From contig JALXDT010000360.1 of assembly GCA_027070475.1 (NCBI GenBank), positions 2,708-9,825 of the forward strand: a stretch of DNA of 7,118 nucleotides. The letters run 5' to 3'. Both the position numbers and the translations under genes were made by a program. The stretch is from Candidatus Aminicenantota bacterium (GTDB lineage Bacteria; Acidobacteriota; Aminicenantia; JAMOAD01). Below, piece after piece: positions 1 through 6,889 of the stretch. The stretch's first letter is position 1. Each line of letters starts with the position of its first letter. The notes below the pieces were generated by a model, which saw only the letters and a list, made by a program, of their open reading frames with translations, was not told the DNA's origin and did not search any database.

Positions 1-1
1 T

Positions 2-21
2 AAAAAAAAAAAAAAAAAAAA
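2..21. repeat. A20 homopolymer tract (T20 on the minus strand)
   Basis: Twenty consecutive A residues follow the first base of the window, and a second run of nine A residues lies at 32-40. Runs of this length are slippage-prone in replication and error-prone in sequencing. Lying at the window edge, the tract could be a real intergenic tract or an assembly or contig-end artefact; the exact length should not be trusted. Confidence 0.9.
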
Positions 22-101
22 TTTAACAAATAAAAAAAAAGGCGGTAAAAAACTTTTCTTTTTAAAAAAAGGGCAAATTCAAATTTTAGAATTTCAAAAT
101 C

Positions 102-130
102 TTCTCGCGAGAGAAATGAAAAATTTTCTC
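102..130. repeat. Overlapping short inverted repeats (two mutually exclusive hairpins)
   Basis: TTCTC (102-106) and GAGAA (111-115) form a 5-bp stem closed by GCGA, a GNRA-type loop on the plus strand; the core TCTCGCGAGA (103-112) is a perfect 10-base palindrome. The same GAGAAA (111-116) can instead pair with TTTCTC (125-130). The two pairings exclude each other. The stems are short and no U-run follows on the minus strand. This may be chance in AT-rich sequence or part of the 3' end of the operon mRNA. Confidence 0.35.
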
Positions 131-138
131 AATCTTGG

Positions 139-164
139 AAAAAGAGATAAGAAACGAAATCTCT
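139..164 (-). terminator. Weak candidate intrinsic terminator after the acyl-CoA synthetase gene
   Basis: On the minus strand AGAGAT (164-159) can pair with ATCTCT (148-143) around a 10-base loop, followed by four more T residues (142-139) and then CC. It lies about 110 bases after the operon's last stop codon, in the right orientation. The stem is only 6 base pairs and poor in G/C, and the T run is short, so termination here may be inefficient or may occur elsewhere in the T-rich minus-strand sequence further on. Confidence 0.3.
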
Positions 165-273
165 CTAAAAAAAGAACTAATAGACTTTATCATATTTTTT
201 GAAATCAACGGAACTATAAAACTTTCTATATCGCCACACCATATTAGAATATCAATATACTTTAGTGATTAAA

Positions 274-2061
274 TTAATAAAGGGAATCTATTATCTTTTT
301 ATACTTCTTCTCAACAAAGGTCCTTTTTACTTTCAAGGTTGGAGTAAGTTCCCCACCTTCAATTGAAAAATCCTCTTTTAAAAGAGCAACCCTTTTTATA
401 ACCTCAAAATCCGCAAGATCCGGCACCATTCTTTTAACCTCTCTAAGGAAGAATTTCTCCACTTCTTTGTCCTTTACAAAAGTATCCTTATCCTCTATTT
501 TTTTTCCTATTTTCGAAGAAACATCCTCCATCTTATCAAAATCAGGAATTATTAAAGCTGATAGGTATTTTCTCTCGTTTCCTATCACAACCACATTGTT
601 TATATATGGGCTCTGTTTGATCCTGTTTTCTATTGGCTGAGGAGCAACATTCTTTCCTCCCAAGGTAACAATAATTGCCTTCTTTCTATCAGTAATCACC
701 AAAAATCCATCTTCATCTATAAAACCTATATCTCCTGTTTTAAACCAGCCATCTTCTGTAAAGACCTCTTTTGTTTCCTCCTCTTTCTTATAATAACCTT
801 TCATAATATGGGGTCCTCTTGAAAGAATCTCCCCATCTTCTGCTATTTTAACTTCAACATTCGGAAGAGGCTTACCAACAGTACCTACTTTAAAATCATC
901 AAAGGTATTCACAGCTATTACAGGAGATGTTTCAGTAAGTCCATATCCCTCCATAATAGGAGCACCTATCATAGCAAAAAACTCCCCAACCTTTTTTGGT
1001 AATGCAGCGCCACCTGAAACAAAAAATCTAAACCTTCCTCCCAAAGCATGTTTAATTTTACTAAAAACCAATTTATTTGCAAGAGCATATTGAAAATTGT
1101 ATTTATAGGAGTACTTCTTTCTTTTAACATCAGCCTTCACTTTCTTTTCACCAACTCTAAGAGCCCATTGAAAAATCTTTCTTTTAAGAGGAGGCCCTGC
1201 CAATGCTTTATCCACAACCCTTGAATAGATTCTCTCAAAAAGTCTCGGAACGGAAACCATAAGAGTAGGTCTTACTTCAGGAATATTTTTTGCAACTTTC
1301 TCAATGCTCTCCGCATATGCAATCGTAGCACCTGCTCGTACATATACCTGAGTAACCATTCTTTCCAAAACATGGGAAAGTGGAAGAAAAGAAAAAACAG
1401 TGTCTTTTTCATTTATATCCAGAATTTGAAGAACTGTGTAAACATTTGAAAAAATATTAAAATGTGTTAGCATCGCTCCTTTAGGAACACCTGTTGTTCC
1501 TGAAGTATAAATAATGGTTGCAAGGTCATCACTATCTACAACTTTTATCATTTCATAATAATCCTCTTCTGGAAGTTCACTACCTATTTCTTTCAAACCT
1601 TCTAAAGTCAGCACCTCTTCTGCAGGAGATTTTTCTTGAAAAGTTATAAAATGTTTTATATTCTTTATTTCCTCTCTAACAGATCTTATCTTCTCCCACT
1701 GTGCTTTTGTAGAAAAAAACATTGCCTTGCTTTCTGAATCATTCATTATATAAAGAGCCTGTTCAGCCGGAAGAGTTGGATAGATTGGCACTGTCACCGC
1801 TCCTACCGAAAGAATAGCCAAATCAGAAACTAACCATTCATAGCTTGTCTCTGCCATAATATTCACTCTGTCTCCAACCTTTATCCCGATCTGTTTCAAA
1901 CCAAGAGCTGCTGATATAACATCCTTTCTAAACTGCTTTGTGGAAATTCCCTCATACTTTTTGTTCTTTTTTCTCAGAATATGCTTTTCTTTGTTGATCT
2001 TATCAACAGTTTCAATAAAATTTTCCACTAAAGTTTTTTTTGGAATTTCAATTCTTCTCAT
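274..2061 (-). CDS. AMP-forming long-chain fatty acid-CoA ligase (acyl-CoA synthetase, FAA1-like)
   Basis: This enzyme activates a fatty acid with ATP to an acyl-adenylate, then transfers the acyl group to CoA, releasing AMP and pyrophosphate. It is expected to be cytosolic or loosely membrane-attached; no signal peptide or membrane segment is visible. The 595-residue adenylate-forming (ANL) protein shows the ATP/phosphate loop YTSGTTGVPKG (185-195), the A5 motif EGYGLTETSP (371-380), GWFKTGDIG (438-446) with the ribose-binding Asp444, the hinge DRKK (458-461), and a C-terminal LTPTLKVKR (572-580) in which Lys577 fits the catalytic lysine. Length and the middle segment (about 275-350, ending FFVSGGAALP) fit the long-chain FAA1-type class rather than acetyl-CoA synthetases. 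Chain length cannot be read from sequence. It overlaps gyrA by 4 bases, which ties its expression to the gyrase operon. The gene is intact and ends at TAA. I withhold fadD because the substrate and orthology are uncertain. Confidence 0.92.
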   Translation of the reverse strand: MRRIEIPKKTLVENFIETVDKINKEKHILRKKNKKYEGISTKQFRKDVISAALGLKQIGIKVGDRVNIMAETSYEWLVSDLAILSVGAVTVPIYPTLPAEQALYIMNDSESKAMFFSTKAQWEKIRSVREEIKNIKHFITFQEKSPAEEVLTLEGLKEIGSELPEEDYYEMIKVVDSDDLATIIYTSGTTGVPKGAMLTHFNIFSNVYTVLQILDINEKDTVFSFLPLSHVLERMVTQVYVRAGATIAYAESIEKVAKNIPEVRPTLMVSVPRLFERIYSRVVDKALAGPPLKRKIFQWALRVGEKKVKADVKRKKYSYKYNFQYALANKLVFSKIKHALGGRFRFFVSGGAALPKKVGEFFAMIGAPIMEGYGLTETSPVIAVNTFDDFKVGTVGKPLPNVEVKIAEDGEILSRGPHIMKGYYKKEEETKEVFTEDGWFKTGDIGFIDEDGFLVITDRKKAIIVTLGGKNVAPQPIENRIKQSPYINNVVVIGNERKYLSALIIPDFDKMEDVSSKIGKKIEDKDTFVKDKEVEKFFLREVKRMVPDLADFEVIKRVALLKEDFSIEGGELTPTLKVKRTFVEKKYKKIIDSLY

Positions 2062-4493
2062 TGTTCACTCCTTATTTTTGCTATGGATTTTGTTTTATCA
2101 TCTTTTTTTAGTCTTATTATTCTTACCCCCTGCGTTACTCTTCCCAAGGCTCTTACCTCAGAAAGGTTAACCCTTAAGGATTGTCCCTTCTCTGTTATTA
2201 CAAGAATGGAATCATTTGCATCTACAACCTCTCCGGCTATTATCTTACCTGTTTTTTCAGTAATTTTCATCCCAAGAACTCCCTTTGAGGCTCTGGAATA
2301 TCCTCTAAAAAGCTCTAATTTTGTTTTCTTTCCATAACCTCTTTCAGACAGAAGGAAAAGAAAGGCATTTTCCTTTACAACCCTTCCGCCTACAACAAAA
2401 TCATCCCCCGAGAGTCTTATGCCGATAACTCCTGCAGCTGTTCTTCCCATTTCCCTGACCTCGTTTATCTTAAATCTTAAAACTCTTCCATTGGAAGTAA
2501 ACAAGATAACCTCTGCATTTTCCTCAACGAGAAAAACATCTATAATCTCATCCCCCTCATTTAAGCTTGCTGCTGTAATACCCGTAACCCTCGGATTTGA
2601 AAAATCCTTCAATGCTGTCCTTTTAACCCTTCCCTTTTTTGTAATAAAGAAAAGACTTTTATCCTCTTTAAAATCCCTGACACCAATAATAGAAGCTACT
2701 TTTTCATTTTCCTGTATATTGATAAAGTTCACAATTGGTCTACCTTTGGAAGTCAAACCAGTTTCAGGGATATCTATTGTCCTTAACCAATATGCCCTTC
2801 CCTTATTTGTTATTATAATCAGATAATCATGTGAAGAAGCTGAAAAAAGGTCTTTAACACCATCCTCTTCCTTAACCTCTATTCCCCTTTGCCCCTGTCC
2901 AGCCCTTCTTCTCTGTTTATATGCAGAAGCTGGGGTTCTTTTTATATACCCTGATTCTGTATAAACAATAACAAACTCTTCTTCCTTAACAAAATCCTCC
3001 CAGGAAAATTCTTCCACATCTCCTAATATTATTTCAGTACGTCTCTCATCTCCATACTTATCCTTTATCTCTTCTAACTCCTCCTTTATAACCTGATCTA
3101 TCATTGCCGGATTGGAAATAAGCTCTTTTAAATAGGCTATCTTTTTTATAAGTTCAAGGTACTCCTTATCTATTTTTTCCTGTTCAAGGCTTGTTAACCT
3201 TTGCAATTGCATATCCAAAATCGCTTTAGCCTGAATTTCAGAAAGCTCAAACCTTTCCCTTAATCTTTCATTTGCAGTTTTAACATCCTTTGATTTTTTT
3301 ATTATTGCAACAACTTCATCAATATTTGCAAGAGCTATCTTCAATCCTTCAAGAATATGAGCCCTTCTTTCGGCCTTTTCAAGCTCAAATTTACTTCTCC
3401 TTAATACAACCTCTCTTCTGTGCGTAAGGAATAATTTTAGCATCTCAAGGAGATTAAGCTGTTTTGGTCTTCCGTCAACAATTGCAAGGAAAATTATTCC
3501 AAAACTTGTTTCAAGTTGAGTGTGTTTATAAAGATTGTTAAGTATTGTCTGAGGTATCGAATCCCTTTTTATCTCAATAACAACACGCAATCCATCCTTG
3601 TCACTTTCATCCCTCAGACCAGAGATCCCTTCAACTTTTTTTGTATTCACAAGATGGGCTATCTTTTCCAGTAATTTTGCTTTATTCACTGTATAAGGTA
3701 GCTCTGTCACAACAATCTTTTTTCCACCCCTCTTATCTGTTTCAATAACAGCCCTTGCTCTAAGCAGGATCTTTCCTTTTCCTGTTTTGTATGCTTTTAT
3801 CAATTCATCACTCTTATAACCAATAGCAGCCGTAGGAAAGTCAGGTCCTTTTATTATTTTTAAGAGGTCATCAACAGTAGCTTCTTTATTCTCTATTAAA
3901 TATATAACACTATCAATTATTTCAACCAAATTGTGGGGAGGAATATTTGTTGCCATTCCTACCGCAATCCCTGAGCTTCCGTTAATCAATAGATTAGGTA
4001 TTCTTGTTGGGAGAACAACAGGCTCAAGCAGAGAGTTATCATAATTTGGAACAAAATCAACAGTGTTTTTATCTATATCCCTTAACATCTCCTCGGCGAT
4101 TTTAGACATCCTGACCTCTGTATATCTCATCGCCGCAGGAGGATCTCCGTCTATTGAGCCAAAATTACCCTGTCCATCCACAAGAGGATATCTTAAGGAG
4201 AAATCCTGAGCCATTCTTACTATTGAATCATAAACTGCTGATTCTCCGTGGGGATGATATTTACCAATAACATCTCCTGCAATTCTTGCTGATTTTTTGT
4301 ATGGGGAAGAGTGAGTGTTTCCAAGCTGATGCATTGCGTATATTATTCTTCTGTGCACAGGTTTAAGTCCATCCCTGACATCTGGAATCGCTCTCCCTAT
4401 TATTACGCTCATAGCATAACTTAGATAAGAATCCTTTACTTCATCTTCAATATTAACAACCTCTATATTTTTATCAAAAAATAATTTTTCCAT
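2058..4493 (-). CDS. gyrA: DNA gyrase subunit A (DNA cleavage/religation and wrapping subunit)
   Basis: GyrA forms the DNA gate of gyrase: it cuts both strands through a tyrosine-phosphate link and wraps DNA on its C-terminal domain. The 811-residue length is slightly below E. coli's 875. The breakage-reunion domain (about 10-500) has the winged-helix segment KYHPHGESAVYD (78-89), the catalytic pair Arg123-Tyr124 in AAMRYTE, and Ile176 in NGSSGIAVGMATNIPPHN, matching the DNA-intercalating Ile of E. coli. A coiled-coil arm lies at about 365-480. The C-terminal pinwheel (about 503-806) shows six repeat units, beginning near 528, 579, 633, 683, 731 and 783. The GyrA box in the first unit is degenerate (RRRAGQG, 528-534, against QRRGGKG), and no acidic tail follows the last unit. 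Ser85 and Asp89, equivalent to E. coli Ser83 and Asp87, are the quinolone-sensitive type; Glu84 replaces Asp82. ParC is the alternative, disfavoured by six blades and by adjacency to gyrB. Confidence 0.96.
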   Translation of the reverse strand: MEKLFFDKNIEVVNIEDEVKDSYLSYAMSVIIGRAIPDVRDGLKPVHRRIIYAMHQLGNTHSSPYKKSARIAGDVIGKYHPHGESAVYDSIVRMAQDFSLRYPLVDGQGNFGSIDGDPPAAMRYTEVRMSKIAEEMLRDIDKNTVDFVPNYDNSLLEPVVLPTRIPNLLINGSSGIAVGMATNIPPHNLVEIIDSVIYLIENKEATVDDLLKIIKGPDFPTAAIGYKSDELIKAYKTGKGKILLRARAVIETDKRGGKKIVVTELPYTVNKAKLLEKIAHLVNTKKVEGISGLRDESDKDGLRVVIEIKRDSIPQTILNNLYKHTQLETSFGIIFLAIVDGRPKQLNLLEMLKLFLTHRREVVLRRSKFELEKAERRAHILEGLKIALANIDEVVAIIKKSKDVKTANERLRERFELSEIQAKAILDMQLQRLTSLEQEKIDKEYLELIKKIAYLKELISNPAMIDQVIKEELEEIKDKYGDERRTEIILGDVEEFSWEDFVKEEEFVIVYTESGYIKRTPASAYKQRRRAGQGQRGIEVKEEDGVKDLFSASSHDYLIIITNKGRAYWLRTIDIPETGLTSKGRPIVNFINIQENEKVASIIGVRDFKEDKSLFFITKKGRVKRTALKDFSNPRVTGITAASLNEGDEIIDVFLVEENAEVILFTSNGRVLRFKINEVREMGRTAAGVIGIRLSGDDFVVGGRVVKENAFLFLLSERGYGKKTKLELFRGYSRASKGVLGMKITEKTGKIIAGEVVDANDSILVITEKGQSLRVNLSEVRALGRVTQGVRIIRLKKDDKTKSIAKIRSEQ
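2068..2073 (-). promoter_or_regulatory. Ribosome binding site of the acyl-CoA synthetase (AAGGAG) inside the end of gyrA
   Basis: The minus strand reads TAAGGAGTGAACAATGA. AAGGAG lies 6 bases before the ATG at 2061-2059, within the last codons of gyrA, and the gyrA stop TGA overlaps that ATG (ATGA). This supports the chosen start and suggests that ribosomes finishing gyrA reinitiate on the next gene. Confidence 0.85.
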
Positions 4494-4500
4494 TCTCTTT

Positions 4501-4506
4501 CTCCTT
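4501..4506 (-). promoter_or_regulatory. Ribosome binding site of gyrA (AAGGAG)
   Basis: The minus strand reads TAAGGAGAAAGAGAATG. The last two bases of the gyrB stop codon TAA are also the first two of AAGGAG, and the core lies 7 bases before the gyrA ATG at 4493-4491. The strong site and good spacing support this start and close translational linkage of the two gyrase subunits. Confidence 0.85.
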
Positions 4507-6889
4507 AAATATCAAGATTTTTAACCTCAAGAGCATTTTCCTCTATAAAACTTCTTCTCGGGACAACATTGTTTCCCATAAGAATAGAGAAAAGATTGTC
4601 TGCAGCCAAAGCATCTTCCATTGTAACCCTTTTTAGCCTTCTTTTATAAGGATCCATAGTTGTTTCCCATAGCTGATTTGGATTCATCTCTCCCAGACCT
4701 TTATATCTCTGAATATAAAGACCCCTTTGAGCCACCTCCATTATCTTATCAGCTAATTTTTCTCTGTCTTCTACCTCCTCCTTATACTGCCCTATTGAAA
4801 TAGTGAAGGGAGCATCCCCTTTACTTTTGAAAAATTCATCCACACTGAGCATTTCATCTATTAAATATGAGTTTACAAAATCCCTGTCTATTCTGAATTT
4901 TTTAGAAGTACCAATATCATCAAGATAAATTGTTATCATCCCTTCATCAAAGGAGACAATAAAACCTTCTGATTCAAGAACTCTGTAAATTTTTTCAAGA
5001 ATAATATCTTCTTCCCTGTGTTTTACATTTTCAATAACAACCTTCAAAACAATATCAACCACTCTCTTATCTATCTTTCTTTTTTTGAGCTTCTCCAGAT
5101 AATCCCTTATCAAAATCAAACTTTTTGTTATCTCCCTTAGTTTTGTGCCTTTTACAGTCGTTCCTTTTGAAGTCTTAAGAGTCATTTCCTCTTCAACCCT
5201 TGCCAATAAATACTGATTTAACTCCCTTTCATCCTTTAAATACTTTTCCTCCTTCCCTCTCTTCACTTTGAAAAGCGGGGGTTGAGCTATATACAAAAAA
5301 CCACCCTCAACTATTGCTTTCATCTGTCTGAAGAAAAATGTTAATAATAGCGTTCTTATGTGTGAACCATCAACATCCGCATCTGTCATTATTATTATCT
5401 TATGATATCTCAATTTCTCAAGATCAAAATTATCTTTACCAACCCCTGTTCCAAGAGCAGATATTATTGTTTTTATCTCTTCATTCTCAAGAACCCTTTC
5501 TATATTTGCTTTCTCAATATTTATTATTTTTCCTTTCAAAGGAAGAATTGCCTGAAACCTTCTATCTCTCCCCTGTTTCGCAGAACCTCCTGCACTCTCT
5601 CCCTCAACAATATATATTTCGCTTTTAGAGGGATCATTTTCCTGACAATCCGCAAGCTTTCCTGGAAGACTCGCTCCATTTAGAATTGTTTTCCTTCTCG
5701 CAAGCTCCTTTGCCTTCCTTGCTGCTTCTCTCACCCTTGCAGCATTTATAGCTTTTTCAATTATAAGTTTTGCAACAGAGGGATTCTCCTCAAGAAAAAA
5801 CTTTAGCTTTTCATTTACAACTTTCTCAACCAACCCCTTAACTTCGCTGTTGCCTAACTTTGTTTTAGTCTGCCCTTCAAACTGTGGCTCTTTGACCTTC
5901 ACACTTATAACAGCTGTCATTCCCTCTCTGAAGTCATCTCCTTTAATCTCAAATTTAATCCCTTTGTTCAAATTATATTTTTCAATATAAGAGTTAATAG
6001 CCCTTGTAAGTCCTGTCTTAAATCCAGAAAGATGTGTTCCTCCCTCTATTGTATTCACATTATTTACAAAGGATAGTATTTTCTCATTATAACTTCTGTT
6101 ATATTGGATTGCTATCTCAAGTTTTACATCTTCAATTTCCCCTGAAATATAAATCGGTTTTTTAAAAAGAGGCTGTTTATTCTGGTTTAAATACTTAACA
6201 AACTCTTCAATTCCCCCTTTATAGTGGAAGACCTCTCCTTTACCTACTCTATCATCCCAAAACTCTATTTTTAAACCCCTTGTCAGAAAGGCCAACTCCA
6301 TAAGCCTGTTTCTTATTGTTTCATAATTAAAAACAACTGTTTCAAAGATGTCATCATCAGGCCAAAGAGTTACCTTTGTTCCGGTTTTTTTAGTTTCGCC
6401 AATTACCTTTAATTTGGTTTTAGGTACTCCTCTTACATACCTTTGAGACCATACCTTACCATCCCTTCTCACTTCCACTATAAGCTGTTTAGATAAAGCG
6501 TTAACCACAGAAATACCAACTCCATGAAGACCTCCAGAGACCTGATAAGCCTTTTTATCAAACTTTCCACCTGCATGCAAAACTGTCATAACAACCTCAA
6601 GGGCACTTCTCTTTTCTTCAGGATGTATATCAACCGGAATTCCCCTTCCATTATCCTCAACGGTTACGCTACCATCACTATTTATTGTCACTTTAATATA
6701 ATCACAATAGCCTGCCAAAGCTTCATCTATTGAATTATCCAAAACCTCATAAACCAAGTGATGTAGCCCCTGTGCACCGGTACTCCCGATGTACATAGCA
6801 GGTCTTTTTCGTACAGGCTCCAATCCTTTCAAAACCTGTATATCCTCAGCTGTATAACTCTCATTATTCAAAATCTCTTTTTCTTCCAT
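4505..6889 (-). CDS. gyrB: DNA gyrase subunit B (ATPase subunit, long Gram-negative type)
   Basis: GyrB hydrolyses ATP to drive strand passage by the cytoplasmic A2B2 gyrase, which introduces negative supercoils. The start at 6889 is chosen by ribosome-binding-site spacing (794 residues); starting at 6892 adds one Met. The GHKL ATPase domain (about 1-220) shows catalytic Glu48 and Asn52 in EVLDNSIDEA, Asp79 in EDNGRGIP, and the lid SGGLHGVG at 118-125. The transducer domain ends near the QTK loop (Gln340-Lys342). The TOPRIM domain (about 424-540) has Glu429 in EGESAGGSAKQGRDR and the metal-binding DADVD at 503-507. An insertion of about 160 residues (roughly 555-714) precedes QRYKGLGEMN (727-736) and LWETTMDP (740-747). 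Total length is close to E. coli GyrB (804), against about 640 in the Gram-positive type. The residue matching E. coli Asp426 is Glu431. The insertion and the adjacent gyrA argue against ParE. Intact, with no frameshift seen. Confidence 0.97.
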   Translation of the reverse strand: MEEKEILNNESYTAEDIQVLKGLEPVRKRPAMYIGSTGAQGLHHLVYEVLDNSIDEALAGYCDYIKVTINSDGSVTVEDNGRGIPVDIHPEEKRSALEVVMTVLHAGGKFDKKAYQVSGGLHGVGISVVNALSKQLIVEVRRDGKVWSQRYVRGVPKTKLKVIGETKKTGTKVTLWPDDDIFETVVFNYETIRNRLMELAFLTRGLKIEFWDDRVGKGEVFHYKGGIEEFVKYLNQNKQPLFKKPIYISGEIEDVKLEIAIQYNRSYNEKILSFVNNVNTIEGGTHLSGFKTGLTRAINSYIEKYNLNKGIKFEIKGDDFREGMTAVISVKVKEPQFEGQTKTKLGNSEVKGLVEKVVNEKLKFFLEENPSVAKLIIEKAINAARVREAARKAKELARRKTILNGASLPGKLADCQENDPSKSEIYIVEGESAGGSAKQGRDRRFQAILPLKGKIINIEKANIERVLENEEIKTIISALGTGVGKDNFDLEKLRYHKIIIMTDADVDGSHIRTLLLTFFFRQMKAIVEGGFLYIAQPPLFKVKRGKEEKYLKDERELNQYLLARVEEEMTLKTSKGTTVKGTKLREITKSLILIRDYLEKLKKRKIDKRVVDIVLKVVIENVKHREEDIILEKIYRVLESEGFIVSFDEGMITIYLDDIGTSKKFRIDRDFVNSYLIDEMLSVDEFFKSKGDAPFTISIGQYKEEVEDREKLADKIMEVAQRGLYIQRYKGLGEMNPNQLWETTMDPYKRRLKRVTMEDALAADNLFSILMGNNVVPRRSFIEENALEVKNLDI

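Larger units (their letters stand above)
1..273. other. AT-rich non-coding tail downstream of the operon
   Basis: No convincing gene is found on either strand. The base composition is much richer in A/T than the genes. It holds an A20 run at the edge, an A9 run (32-40), several AT-rich short inverted repeats and one weak terminator-like hairpin, described separately. No tRNA or rRNA signature and no clear promoter is visible. Whatever lies beyond position 1 cannot be judged from here. Confidence 0.7.

Noticed and set aside
116..202. Plus-strand 28-codon frame giving a Lys/Arg-rich peptide
   Set aside because: Only a weak GAGAG precedes it at poor spacing, the composition simply follows the A-rich DNA, and it would converge on the operon. 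Nothing supports translation.
177..242. Minus-strand 21-codon frame just after the acyl-CoA synthetase gene
   Set aside because: It has no ribosome binding site, is bounded closely by stops, and resembles no known peptide. It is chance-length in this tail.
1940..2826. Plus-strand open frames at 1940-2170, 2083-2337 and 2419-2826
   Set aside because: They lie antisense to gyrA and the acyl-CoA synthetase, both strongly supported by conserved motifs. Their products are low-complexity Leu/Phe/Ser-rich strings, as expected from the complement of Lys/Glu-rich genes.
5338..6733. Plus-strand open frames at 5338-5628, 5402-5683 and 6524-6733
   Set aside because: They are antisense shadows of gyrB, with no recognisable domain and no supported ribosome binding site.
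2058..6889. Topoisomerase IV pair parE/parC instead of gyrB/gyrA
   Set aside because: The recF neighbour, the long E. coli-like GyrB insertion and six repeat units in the A subunit all favour gyrase; the degenerate box alone is not enough to rename it.
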